Shown: positions 1-5,763, counted from the first letter of the stretch. The stretch: DNA of 6,900 bases from Chloroflexota bacterium (GCA_025355255.1 JANYAA010000159.1:1-6900); one strand, 5' to 3'. Program-made: numbers and translations. The notes: a model not told the origin generated them from the letters alone.

Positions 1-324
1 TCGGAGAGCGTGGCCTCGGGTCTGGCCGCCGTGACCCAGAGCGCCGCTGTGCTCAAGAAGGGCTACACGGAGCTCGATCCGCTGGTTGCGCTGGTGGTCC
101 CCGAGGCCTGCACGGCGTGCGGCGAGTGCCTCACAGCCTGCCCGTACGACGCCATCTCCATGACCGAGGAGGGTGAACGGCGCTGGGCCGTCATCAGCCC
201 GGCCGGGTGCAAGGGGTGCGGCGGCTGCGTGCCGATGTGTCCTGAGAGCGCCATCGACCTGCTCGGCTACACGGATGCCGAAGTCACCTCCATGATCGAG
301 AGCCTTGCGGAGGTGCCCGCCTGA
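1..324 (+). CDS. HdrA-like heterodisulfide reductase subunit A, C-terminal part (5' end outside window)
   Basis: The reading frame is open from the first base, so the gene begins upstream and only the last 107 residues are visible. They start with the end of the FAD/NAD-binding HdrA fold (a stretch like ESVASGLAAVTQSAAVL followed by KKGYTELDP), which in HdrA leads into a ferredoxin domain. Two 4Fe-4S motifs follow: CTACGECLTACP (visible residues 37, 40, 43, 47) and CKGCGGCVPMCP (70, 73, 76, 80). The tail GYTDAEVTSMIESL is typical of HdrA C-termini, and no MvhD-like extension follows. HdrA proteins are cytoplasmic flavin/Fe-S electron hubs, and QmoA/QmoB are relatives that pass electrons to QmoC. 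The QmoC-like gene two positions downstream supports such a role. All eight ferredoxin ligands are Cys. The stop TGA overlaps the next ATG by one base, so the genes are translationally coupled. An HdrA2 or QmoB identity cannot be separated from this fragment. Confidence 0.88.
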   Translation, partial: SESVASGLAAVTQSAAVLKKGYTELDPLVALVVPEACTACGECLTACPYDAISMTEEGERRWAVISPAGCKGCGGCVPMCPESAIDLLGYTDAEVTSMIESLAEVPA

Positions 325-593
325 TGGTCACAACCACACCGAGCGGTCTGGCCGCCCCCCACCGCGACGACCGCGAGGTCATGCGCGACGAGGCCGTGAT
401 GCGCCCGCGCATCCTGGCGGCCCTGGCCGAGGGCCCGCTCACCGTGCCCGAGATTGCCGCGGCGCTTGGCGCCCCAACCCACGAGACCGTCTTCTGGGTC
501 ATGGCGATGCGGCGCTACGGCTGGCTCGCCGAGATCAAGGGCAGTGACGCCGACGGCTACTTCCAGTACCAGCCCACCGGGAGGACCGTGTAA
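324..593 (+). CDS. Small winged-helix-like protein within the Hdr/Qmo operon
   Basis: This 89-residue protein lies between the HdrA-like gene and the QmoC-like gene. ATG 324 overlaps the upstream TGA by one base and has GGAGG at 309-313, ten bases before it. Residues 26-82 read as a winged helix: helix 1 RPRILAALAEG, helix 2 TVPEIAAALG, a longer helix 3 THETVFWVMAMRRYG, then a strand-turn-strand wing with WLAEIKG and GYFQYQP. There are no cysteines, membrane segments or signal peptide. The fold resembles MarR/ArsR-type DNA-binding domains, which would make it a local regulator. Its small size and its position inside a tightly coupled operon of complex subunits leave open that it is a structural or assembly partner. 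I do not recognise a named gene. That it is a real gene is well supported by the overlaps on both sides; its function is inference. Confidence 0.8.
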   Translation: MVTTTPSGLAAPHRDDREVMRDEAVMRPRILAALAEGPLTVPEIAAALGAPTHETVFWVMAMRRYGWLAEIKGSDADGYFQYQPTGRTV

Positions 594-1783
594 TGGCGGC
601 CGTGACCGCGCCCGTTGACCCGGGCCTGTACGGCGACATTCGCCAGTTTGGCGGTGGCGATGTCACCGCCTGCTTCTCCTGCGGCACATGTACGGCAACC
701 TGCCCGCTCGTTGCCGCCGACGGCACGTTCCCGCGGCGGATCATCCGCTACGCCCAGGTGGGCATGAAGGACGCGCTGCTCTCCTCTAAGGAGTTGTGGA
801 CCTGCTACGGGTGCGGAGAGTGCTCGGACAGCTGCCCAACCAAAGCTGACCCCAGCGAGTTCATGGCGGCCACACGTCGCTACGCGATCGCGGGCTACGA
901 CCGGACGCGCGTCGCCCGGGCGATGTACACGCAGCCACTTCTGGCCACGGTGATCGCCGTGGCGCTGGCCCTGTTCTTCGCGCTGTTCATGTACTCGGCC
1001 CACGGGCCGGAGAGCGGCGCCACCCTCGCCATCTTCGAGTTCATCCCGGAAGGGCTCATCCACACCACGGGCATCGTGGTGATGATCGTCGTGCTGCTGG
1101 CCGGGATTGCGGGGGTGACCACGATGGCCCGCGCCATCGCCCGCCGAGAAGGCGTCAGCCTGCGCGATGTCGTCGGCGGCCGCGTCGCGCTTGGCCGCAC
1201 GGGCCGGGCGATGCGGTTTGCCGTCGCCCGTGAGGCCATCGGCCAAGCGCGCTTCCGCGAGGACTGCGATGCCGAGCAGCAGGCGCTGCCGCTTGTTCGC
1301 CGCCGCTGGCTTGTCCATGCGCTGGTTGTGTGGGGGTTCCTCGGTCTGCTTGGCGCAACGGGGCTTGACTACGGTCTGGCGCTGATCGGCTGGAAGGCCA
1401 CGGGCACGCCGGTGCCCCTCTGGTACCCCGTCCGCCTGCTCGGCACCGCTGCCGGCGCCGCGCTGCTCTACGGGACCACGGTCCTGATCATCGACCGCTA
1501 CCTCGCCACCACGCGGGCTATCCGCTCATCCACTACGGCGGACTGGATGCTGCTGGTCCTGCTCTGGGTCACCGGCGCCACGGGCTTCGCTCTGGAATTG
1601 GCGCTGTACCTGCCGTCTGCACCCACCTGGGGGTACTGGGTGTTCCTGCTCCACGTCGCCGTCGCGCTGGAGCTGGTCCTGTTGGCCCCGTTCATGAAGC
1701 TCGCCCATGCCGTCTATCGGCCTGTGGCGCTGTTCTTCGTCGCGCTTGCCCGCGACAACGCTCGCGAAGGAGTCACACCATGA
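593..1783 (+). CDS. QmoC-like fusion: HdrC-type Fe-S domain plus NarI/HdrE-like haem b membrane domain
   Basis: This 396-residue protein matches the usual QmoC length and layout. The N-terminal cytoplasmic domain has two HdrC-type 4Fe-4S motifs: CFSCGTCTATCP (Cys 27, 30, 33, 37) and CYGCGECSDSCP (Cys 71, 74, 77, 81). The rest is hydrophobic, with about six membrane helices near 113-134, 155-177, 239-258, 279-300, 317-340 and 346-370. Histidines at 157, 242, 354 and 372 lie in or at the ends of helices. H354 and H372 are 18 apart, as are the NarI haem ligands H187 and H205 of Escherichia coli, so binding of two b haems is plausible. QmoC-type subunits exchange electrons between the quinone pool and HdrA-like partners, which fits the HdrA-like gene upstream. 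ATG 593 overlaps the preceding TAA by one base, with GGGAGG at 579-584. It could also be called a generic HdrC-HdrE fusion. The physiological direction of electron flow is unknown. Confidence 0.85.
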   Translation: MAAVTAPVDPGLYGDIRQFGGGDVTACFSCGTCTATCPLVAADGTFPRRIIRYAQVGMKDALLSSKELWTCYGCGECSDSCPTKADPSEFMAATRRYAIAGYDRTRVARAMYTQPLLATVIAVALALFFALFMYSAHGPESGATLAIFEFIPEGLIHTTGIVVMIVVLLAGIAGVTTMARAIARREGVSLRDVVGGRVALGRTGRAMRFAVAREAIGQARFREDCDAEQQALPLVRRRWLVHALVVWGFLGLLGATGLDYGLALIGWKATGTPVPLWYPVRLLGTAAGAALLYGTTVLIIDRYLATTRAIRSSTTADWMLLVLLWVTGATGFALELALYLPSAPTWGYWVFLLHVAVALELVLLAPFMKLAHAVYRPVALFFVALARDNAREGVTP

Positions 1784-2277
1784 CGCAGTCTCTGCCCCAG
1801 ATGGCGCACGAGCACCACGGACGCCTGCTCCACAGCGTGGACGCGATGCCGGCGCTCGCCGACGGCCTCATGACGGCCACCACCGAGGAAGCGCGCGCCA
1901 GTCTTGGCGCAACATGCACCTTCCTCGAGGGGACCCTGCTTCCGCACATGGATGCGGCGGAGCAGACCATCTACCCGGAGCTGGAGCGCATGTTCCAGAA
2001 TCGCCACTCCATGGCGCCGATGCGCCGGGAGCACACCGAGATCCGGCGCCTGGTGGCCGCCCTTGCTGAGGCTGCCGACAAGCAGAAGACCGAGCCGCTG
2101 ACGCTGGGTCGAACCCTCGTCGTCCGGCGCACCGTGTTTCAGCTCTACGCGCTCCTGAAGATCCACCTCGCAGAGGAGGAGGCGTACTTGCGGATCGTCG
2201 AGCGCGGGGTCGCCACCGATGTGGCCGATGTCCTGGCCGCGGCCATGGCCCATCCGATGGCGGGTGCCACTGGCTAA
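1780..2277 (+). CDS. Hemerythrin-like HHE-domain protein
   Basis: This 165-residue, all-helical soluble protein has the HHE cation-binding pattern. Candidate di-iron ligands are H12 or H13 (MAHEHHGRLL), H56 (LLPHMDAAEQTIYP), H85 (MRREHTEIRRL), H129 and E133 (KIHLAEEEAYL). Such domains bind a non-haem di-iron centre and serve in oxygen or nitric-oxide sensing, binding or Fe-S repair. The second His motif has Glu at +4, as in YtfE-type proteins, but the first has Ala at +4 (A60) and Glu at +5 (E61), so the bridging Glu may be shifted or missing. ATG 1780 overlaps the stop of the QmoC-like gene by four bases (ATGA), with GAAGGAG at 1766-1772, so it is the last gene of the operon. A role in protecting the neighbouring Fe-S complex from oxygen or NO is inference from context. 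No signal peptide or membrane segment is seen. Confidence 0.87.
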   Translation: MTQSLPQMAHEHHGRLLHSVDAMPALADGLMTATTEEARASLGATCTFLEGTLLPHMDAAEQTIYPELERMFQNRHSMAPMRREHTEIRRLVAALAEAADKQKTEPLTLGRTLVVRRTVFQLYALLKIHLAEEEAYLRIVERGVATDVADVLAAAMAHPMAGATG

Positions 2278-2295
2278 ACCTGCGAGACATGAGCC

Positions 2296-2318
2296 GCCCG
2301 GAACCATATGCTCCGGGC
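2296..2318. promoter_or_regulatory. Perfect 7-bp inverted repeat, candidate operator or hairpin
   Basis: GCCCGGA (2296-2302) and TCCGGGC (2312-2318) are exact reverse complements around nine bases that include CATATG. The repeat lies in the short gap between the hemerythrin stop and the PadR start. It could be an operator for autoregulation by the PadR protein, or a hairpin ending the upstream operon. No T-run follows, so it is not a canonical intrinsic terminator. Confidence 0.35.
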
Positions 2319-2342
2319 ACATGGATGCACACGCTGACCCCG

Positions 2343-2350
2343 AAAGGGGG
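2343..2350 (+). promoter_or_regulatory. Shine-Dalgarno site fixing the PadR gene start
   Basis: AAAGGGGG ends seven bases before ATG 2358. Two in-frame upstream ATGs (2289, 2325) lack a comparable site, and the residues they would add are not PadR-like, so 2358 is the preferred start. Confidence 0.55.
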
Positions 2351-2357
2351 CAAGCTG

Positions 2358-2810
2358 ATGGCGATTGACCCGGACGCACCGGCGGGTGCGGCATCGGCCG
2401 CGCCCCCGCTGGCCATCGCGTCGGATCACGATGCCGCCGGAGCCCCGATTCATCGAGGCTGGGCGCCTGTCGGATCGCGCCATCGCTGGATGGAGCCCTT
2501 TGTGCTGGCGATGCTCGCGGGTGGCGCCGCCCACGGCTACGCGATCGTCGGCGAATTGGCGCAGCTGGGGATCACGACGGGCTCGGTTGACGTGGGGCAG
2601 GTGTACCGGACGCTGCGCGATCTAGAGGAGGCCGGCCAGGTCCGGAGCGTGTGGGTCACAGGCACTGGCCCCGCGCGGCGCGACTACGAACTCACCGATG
2701 CTGGCGCCGGCGCGCTTGACGAGTGGGCGGCCGTCATGAAGGAGCGCGCGCGGCTCGTCGCCGAGTTTGACGCGCGATACCTCGAGTGGCTCACGGACCG
2801 ACGCCGTTAA
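2358..2810 (+). CDS. PadR-family transcriptional regulator
   Basis: From ATG 2358 the protein has 150 residues. Residues 45-122 form a PadR winged helix: MEPFVLAMLAGGAAHGYAIV (helix 1 and the HGY motif leading into helix 2), then GSVDVGQVYRTLRDLEEAGQ (recognition helix with the conserved YRTLRDLEEAG), a wing around VWVTGTGPARRDYELT, and a final helix starting TDAGAGALDEW. PadR proteins bind DNA as dimers and often repress adjacent genes in response to small molecules. The 44 residues before the domain are Ala/Pro-rich with a few His (DHDAAGAPIHRGW), probably disordered. The C-terminal helix after the wing (EWAAVMKERARLVAEFDARYLEWL) is short, giving a compact PadR with a single helix for dimerisation. 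It lies 80 bp after the hemerythrin gene and 34 bp before selC. Its target could be the upstream operon, itself or the sel locus; no effector can be read from the sequence. Confidence 0.85.
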   Translation: MAIDPDAPAGAASAAPPLAIASDHDAAGAPIHRGWAPVGSRHRWMEPFVLAMLAGGAAHGYAIVGELAQLGITTGSVDVGQVYRTLRDLEEAGQVRSVWVTGTGPARRDYELTDAGAGALDEWAAVMKERARLVAEFDARYLEWLTDRRR

Positions 2811-2832
2811 CGGGACCGTCTCGCACGAGCGC

Positions 2833-2838
2833 TACCAT
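2833..2838 (+). promoter_or_regulatory. Candidate -10 element for selC
   Basis: TACCAT matches four of six bases of the sigma-70 -10 consensus. Its last base is seven before the first base of the tRNA, which would place transcription start at or next to the mature 5' end. No convincing -35 is seen at the right distance, so cotranscription with the PadR gene is equally possible. Confidence 0.25.
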
Positions 2839-2844
2839 CGCGTC

Positions 2845-2941
2845 GGGAGCGGATGTCGCCCGGTGGCGGTCCCAGTCTTCAACACTGGTGGCGCGGCGCT
2901 CGGCGTCGCGCGGTGGGTTCGACTCCCATGCGCTCCCGCCA
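2845..2941 (+). tRNA. selC: tRNA-Sec, anticodon UCA, with encoded CCA
   Basis: The sequence folds as a bacterial selenocysteine tRNA of 97 nt including CCA (2939-2941) and discriminator G2938. The acceptor stem is GGGAGCG (2845-2851) with CGCTCCC (2931-2937); the eighth position opposes G2852 and G2930. A 6-bp D stem, GTCGCC (2855-2860) with GGCGGT (2865-2870), encloses a four-base loop CGGT and has two wobble pairs at its base. The anticodon stem CCAGT/ACTGG (2872-2876, 2884-2888) holds loop CTTCAAC, with TCA at 2879-2881 reading UGA. The long variable arm pairs GCGCGGCGC (2891-2899) with GCGTCGCGC (2903-2911), nine pairs around a three-base loop. The T arm is GTGGG, TTCGACT, CCCAT (2913-2929). 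Spacing matches Escherichia coli selC throughout, apart from a variable arm two bases longer. selA and selB lie downstream, confirming the assignment. SelA converts the seryl-tRNA to selenocysteyl-tRNA, which SelB carries to the ribosome. Confidence 0.96.
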
Positions 2942-3034
2942 CGTCGGCCCCCACTTCGGCCCCGCCGCCGACTGGCGCGGGCCAGCGGGGAGTCCAACCG
3001 CGCACCGGACGCGTCGATTGGCCCACATGCGCGG

Positions 3035-3143
3035 CCACCTGCGCGCCACGCCCCGTGGCCACTGCGCAGCTGGCAGCGTGGGGGGCCCGGTTGCTCCGGC
3101 ACCGCGCAGTTGGTCCACGGGGCGGCCCGAGGCGCGAAGTTGG
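3035..3143. repeat. Four copies of a GCGCAG-TGG decamer, one inverted
   Basis: GCGCAGCTGG (3064-3073), GCGCAGTTGG (3104-3113) and GCGAAGTTGG (3134-3143) are direct copies with one or two differences. CCACCTGCGC (3035-3044) is the reverse complement of GCGCAGGTGG. The inverted copy can pair with either of the first two direct copies at nine of ten positions. Chance is a real possibility in such GC-rich DNA. Confidence 0.35.
3049..3124. repeat. 10-bp perfect inverted repeat with 56-base spacer
   Basis: CGCCCCGTGG (3049-3058) and CCACGGGGCG (3115-3124) are exact reverse complements. The enclosed 56 bases contain two of the GCGCAG decamers and further short complementary runs. The pair could form the base of a branched RNA structure acting on one or both converging transcripts, or be a factor-dependent termination region. 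Confidence 0.4.
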
Positions 3144-3149
3144 CCTCGC

Positions 3150-4265
3150 CTAGCCGCGCGGCGCCCCAAAGCGCGCTGGGTCCAGCTCCGGCGGGATGAT
3201 CGGGGAGCGGCCCAGCAGCAGGTCCGCTGCCAGCCGGGCTGACCCGGGGCCCGTGGACACGCCCCACGGGCCGTGGCCCGCGCACACGGCAAGCCCCCGC
3301 AGCCCCGGCACCCAGCCGATCAGCGGCCGGCCGTCGGCACTCTGCGGTCTGGGGCAGCAGCGCACGCTGCGGATTGCCGCGTCGGCGATGGCCGGGACAA
3401 ACCCAGCGGCGTTGAGCAGCACGCGCTCGATCCAGTCGGCCGGCACCGGTTCGTCGTCCAGATGTGTGGAGCCCACGGATCCTGCACCGTCGCACAGCAC
3501 GTAGTGAAAGTTGAGGCCGCCCGGCCCGTACGCCTCCACGGACTCCAGCACCATGCCGCCATGCGCGGCGTGCGCGGCGTGCGCGGTTTCGACCACGACA
3601 CCCCAGACCGGCGCAATCGGCGCCCAGCGCCCGGTGGGGTCCAACAGGGCAGACGTGCCCGGGCCGGCCGCAGCCAACACCGCATCGGCACGGAAGAGGC
3701 GCCCGTCCACGCGCACGCCAGCGACGCGATCGCCGTCCACCTCAAGCGATGCCGCCCGGCCAGCCCGAATGACGACGCCCCGTTCCTCGGCCAGCGTGGC
3801 ATAGGCGTAGGTGCCCGCACCTGGCGCGATGGGATAGGCGACGTCGAACAGGCAGCCCCAGACGTCGGGCGCCATCGCCGGCTCAATCGCTTGGAGCGCG
3901 GCCCCGCCCACCACCTCGGTCGCGAGATAGGGATAGGCCGAGGTCATCGCGGCGGCTTCGGCGCGAACGGTGGCCTCGTCGTGTGCCAGCAGGAGCAGAC
4001 CGGCGGGCCGGCTGTCGATGCGAAAGCCCGGCGCCTCCTCCGCGAGCGCCTGATAGAGCGCAAGCGTGGGGTGGTAGAGCTGGGTCAGGACGGGGTCAAA
4101 CGGGTGCTGCACGGCCCCCGAGTTGGCGCCCGACGCGCCCGAGGCCAGCCCGTCGCGCTCCACGAGGAGCACGCGCGCGCCCTCTTGCGCGAGAAACGCC
4201 GCGGCGGCGGTGCCGACGATGCCGCCGCCGACAACGATGATGTCCGGGGATCGAGTGGCGTGCAT
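3150..4265 (-). CDS. DAO-family FAD-dependent oxidoreductase
   Basis: From ATG at 4265 the protein has 371 residues, normal for the D-amino-acid oxidase/glycine oxidase/sarcosine oxidase-like family. The N-terminal Rossmann motif is PDIIVVGGGIVG (Gly 13, 14, 15, 18), with E36 in LLVERD at the position that binds the ADP ribose. A family-typical SGASGANSGAVQHPF segment (42-56) follows. The C-terminus has the second FAD-contact region, RPQSADGRPLIGWVPG and then CAGHGPWGVSTGP. Such enzymes oxidise the C-N bond of amino acids or secondary amines using FAD; the substrate cannot be read from sequence, and dehydrogenase versus oxidase is open. The open frame extends upstream to 4649, but that part runs antisense to selA and lacks family similarity. 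No clear Shine-Dalgarno precedes 4265. It lies between selC and selA on the opposite strand, with no obvious tie to selenium. The short His-Ala repeat (HAAHAAHGG) comes from a 9-bp tandem repeat. Confidence 0.85.
   Translation of the reverse strand: MHATRSPDIIVVGGGIVGTAAAAFLAQEGARVLLVERDGLASGASGANSGAVQHPFDPVLTQLYHPTLALYQALAEEAPGFRIDSRPAGLLLLAHDEATVRAEAAAMTSAYPYLATEVVGGAALQAIEPAMAPDVWGCLFDVAYPIAPGAGTYAYATLAEERGVVIRAGRAASLEVDGDRVAGVRVDGRLFRADAVLAAAGPGTSALLDPTGRWAPIAPVWGVVVETAHAAHAAHGGMVLESVEAYGPGGLNFHYVLCDGAGSVGSTHLDDEPVPADWIERVLLNAAGFVPAIADAAIRSVRCCPRPQSADGRPLIGWVPGLRGLAVCAGHGPWGVSTGPGSARLAADLLLGRSPIIPPELDPARFGAPRG
3561..3587. repeat. Three tandem 9-bp units inside the oxidoreductase gene
   Basis: The + strand reads ATGCGCGGC, GTGCGCGGC, GTGCGCGGT. 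On the coding strand this gives the His-Ala repeat AHAAHAAH. The unit length keeps the frame, so copy-number change would only lengthen or shorten a surface loop. Confidence 0.6.
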
Positions 4266-4326
4266 GGGACCAGATCGTAGCCGCGCACCCGTCGCGCGTG
4301 TGGACACGTCCTGCGATGATCGCGCG
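4266..4326. promoter_or_regulatory. Divergent intergenic region between the oxidoreductase and selA
   Basis: These 61 bases separate the two outward-facing starts and must hold any dedicated promoters. On the - strand TACGAT (4274-4279) resembles a -10 box and would start transcription within a few bases of the oxidoreductase ATG, giving a nearly leaderless mRNA. On the + strand TGGACA (4301-4306) resembles a -35 and TGCGATGAT (4312-4320) an extended -10, but their spacing is far too short to act together. No strong Shine-Dalgarno precedes either start. Confidence 0.35.
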
Positions 4327-5763
4327 GTGAGTGATCGTCTGCCGAGCTCCGTCCCACCGCCCGCACGGCCGCCCTCGGTTGAGCGCGTGCTGGCGCTAGT
4401 CCGCGCCGACGCCAACGCCACGGAGCCCGAGGCGCTGACCGAGCTTGCCCGGGACGTCCTCGCGGCGGAGCGCGATCGACTGCTGGCCAGCCGAGGCCAC
4501 GCCCAGGCACGGACCCCGCGCGAGCTGGCCGACACCGTTCTTGCGATCGCAGCCTCCTTCACGGACCCGACCTCCGCCGGTGACGCCGGGGTGCCTGGTC
4601 CCGTCCCGCCGACGGTGATCAACGCCACGGGCGTGATCCTCCACACCAACCTTGGTCGGGCGCCGTGGCCGCGCGTCGCGATCGAGGCGGCCTCCGCCGC
4701 TGCGGTCGAGTACGGCTATCTGGAGTTGGACGAGGCCACAGGCAAGCGGGGCCGACGCTTCCGGGCCGCCGAGGAGCACCTTGTCGCGCTCACCGGTGCG
4801 GAGGCCGCGCTTGTGGTGGGCAACAACGCCGCCGCGCTGCTGCTCGCGGTGGGGCTGGCCGGGCGCCGCGGCTCCGTAGCGGTCTCACGGGGCGAGCTCG
4901 TGGGGATTGGCGGCGGCGTGCGGATCCCGGAGATCATCGCCCGGGCCGGCGCACGGCTGATCGAGGTGGGCACCACCAACCGCACCCGTGCCGCGGACTA
5001 CGAGGCGCCGCTGGCGGACGGCCGCGCGAAGGCCGTGCTCCGCGTCCACCCGTCCAATTTTGCACAGACCGGCTTCACGGAGACGGCGGACCTCGCGGAG
5101 GTCGCCGCCAGTGCGCACCGTCATGACGCGCTCGTCATCGACGACCTCGGCTCCGGCGCCCTCCTGGACACCGCCGCCTTTGGCCTTGCCCACGAGCCAA
5201 CGCCGCGCGAGCGGCTGGCTGCAGGCGCCGACGTTGTGGTGTTCAGCGGCGACAAGCTTGTCGGCGGCCCGCAGGCGGGGCTGGTCGTGGGCCGCCGCGT
5301 CCTCATCGACAAGCTCCGTCGTGATCCGCTGGCGCGGGCGATGCGCCCCGACAAGTCCATCCTCGCCGGTGTCGCCGCTACGCTTGGCCTGTACCGGGCC
5401 GGACGCGCGGAGGCGGAGATCCCGGTGTGGCGGATGATCGCTGCGTCGGCGGACTCGCTCCGGGTCAGGGCGGAGCGGATGGCTGCGTCGCTGGGTTCGT
5501 CCGCATCGGCCGCGCCCTTGCAGGCCACGGTGGGTGGCGGCTCGCTGCCGGGTCAGACCATGCCGTCATGGGGTGTGGTGCTGGCGGTGCGCTCCGCCGA
5601 TGCCGCTGCGCTGGAGCTGCGTCAGGGCCTGGACCGGATCCTCGCCCGCATCGATGACGGACGCCTGATCTGCGACCTGCGCACGGTGGACCCCGCGCAC
5701 GACGCGACGGTGGAGCGGCGGCTGGCCGCGCTGCTGACGTCGCATCTCGCGGACCGGCCCTAG
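4327..5763 (+). CDS. selA: L-seryl-tRNA(Sec) selenium transferase SelA
   Basis: SelA is the PLP-dependent cytoplasmic enzyme that converts Ser-tRNA(Sec) to Sec-tRNA(Sec) using selenophosphate. From GTG 4327 it has 478 residues, close to the Escherichia coli protein (463). Diagnostic motifs appear in order: [15 protein letters not shown] (98-112), NNAAA (166-170), [16 protein letters not shown] (187-202), EVGTTNRT (213-220), DLGSGAL (273-279), and the PLP lysine K310 in [13 protein letters not shown] (306-318). A C-terminal domain follows, with [12 protein letters not shown] (403-414). The N-terminal domain (about 1-95), which contacts tRNA(Sec) in known SelA structures, is present. The frame is open back to 4123, but that part is antisense to the oxidoreductase and not SelA-like. 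GTG 4327 ([10 protein letters not shown]) is the best start, although no strong Shine-Dalgarno is visible. It is followed nine bases later by selB, so the two form an operon. Confidence 0.97.
   Translation: MSDRLPSSVPPPARPPSVERVLALVRADANATEPEALTELARDVLAAERDRLLASRGHAQARTPRELADTVLAIAASFTDPTSAGDAGVPGPVPPTVINATGVILHTNLGRAPWPRVAIEAASAAAVEYGYLELDEATGKRGRRFRAAEEHLVALTGAEAALVVGNNAAALLLAVGLAGRRGSVAVSRGELVGIGGGVRIPEIIARAGARLIEVGTTNRTRAADYEAPLADGRAKAVLRVHPSNFAQTGFTETADLAEVAASAHRHDALVIDDLGSGALLDTAAFGLAHEPTPRERLAAGADVVVFSGDKLVGGPQAGLVVGRRVLIDKLRRDPLARAMRPDKSILAGVAATLGLYRAGRAEAEIPVWRMIAASADSLRVRAERMAASLGSSASAAPLQATVGGGSLPGQTMPSWGVVLAVRSADAAALELRQGLDRILARIDDGRLICDLRTVDPAHDATVERRLAALLTSHLADRP

Larger units (their letters stand above)
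2942..3149. other. Gene-free GC-rich convergent interval with inverted and direct repeats
   Basis: No credible gene is seen here between the 3' end of selC and the stop of the leftward oxidoreductase, so both transcripts should end in this stretch. It contains GTCGGC (2943-2948) with GCCGAC (2967-2972), a small hairpin CTGGC-GCGG-GCCAG (2972-2985), and a 10-bp inverted repeat at 3049-3058 and 3115-3124. A recurring decamer like GCGCAGYTGG also occurs. No T-run follows any stem, so no canonical intrinsic terminator can be called. Longer reading frames that cross it also run through selC or the oxidoreductase and look like shadows. Confidence 0.5.

Noticed and set aside
557..1318. 253-residue leftward open frame antisense to the QmoC-like gene
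   Set aside because: It has no recognisable domain, an Arg/Gly/Asp/His-rich composition typical of antisense shadows, and the sense frame has unmistakable cluster motifs.
322..1783. TGA codons at 322 and 1781 as possible selenocysteine codons
   Set aside because: Both overlap the ATG of the next gene with good Shine-Dalgarno sites, and the frames beyond them show no conserved protein sequence.
2913..2941. selC 3' end as an integration site, as in enterobacterial islands
   Set aside because: I see no second copy of the T-arm/acceptor sequence, no integrase and no mobile genes in the window.
2972..2985. CTGGC-GCGG-GCCAG hairpin as an intrinsic terminator for selC
   Set aside because: The stem is only 5 bp and is followed by GC-rich sequence with no T-run.
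2767..3495. Several overlapping long open frames on both strands across selC and the following interval
   Set aside because: They run through the tRNA gene or antisense to the oxidoreductase and are rich in Arg, Pro and Gly, as expected of chance frames in GC-rich DNA.
4123..4326. Upstream extension of the selA frame to ATG 4123
   Set aside because: It overlaps the oxidoreductase coding region antisense, has no SelA similarity, and would make the protein about 80 residues longer than usual.
3150..4649. Leftward frame open to 4649, which would give a 499-residue oxidoreductase
   Set aside because: The extra 128 N-terminal residues are antisense to selA, Arg/Ser/Ala-rich and unlike the family; the Rossmann motif begins right after the ATG at 4265.
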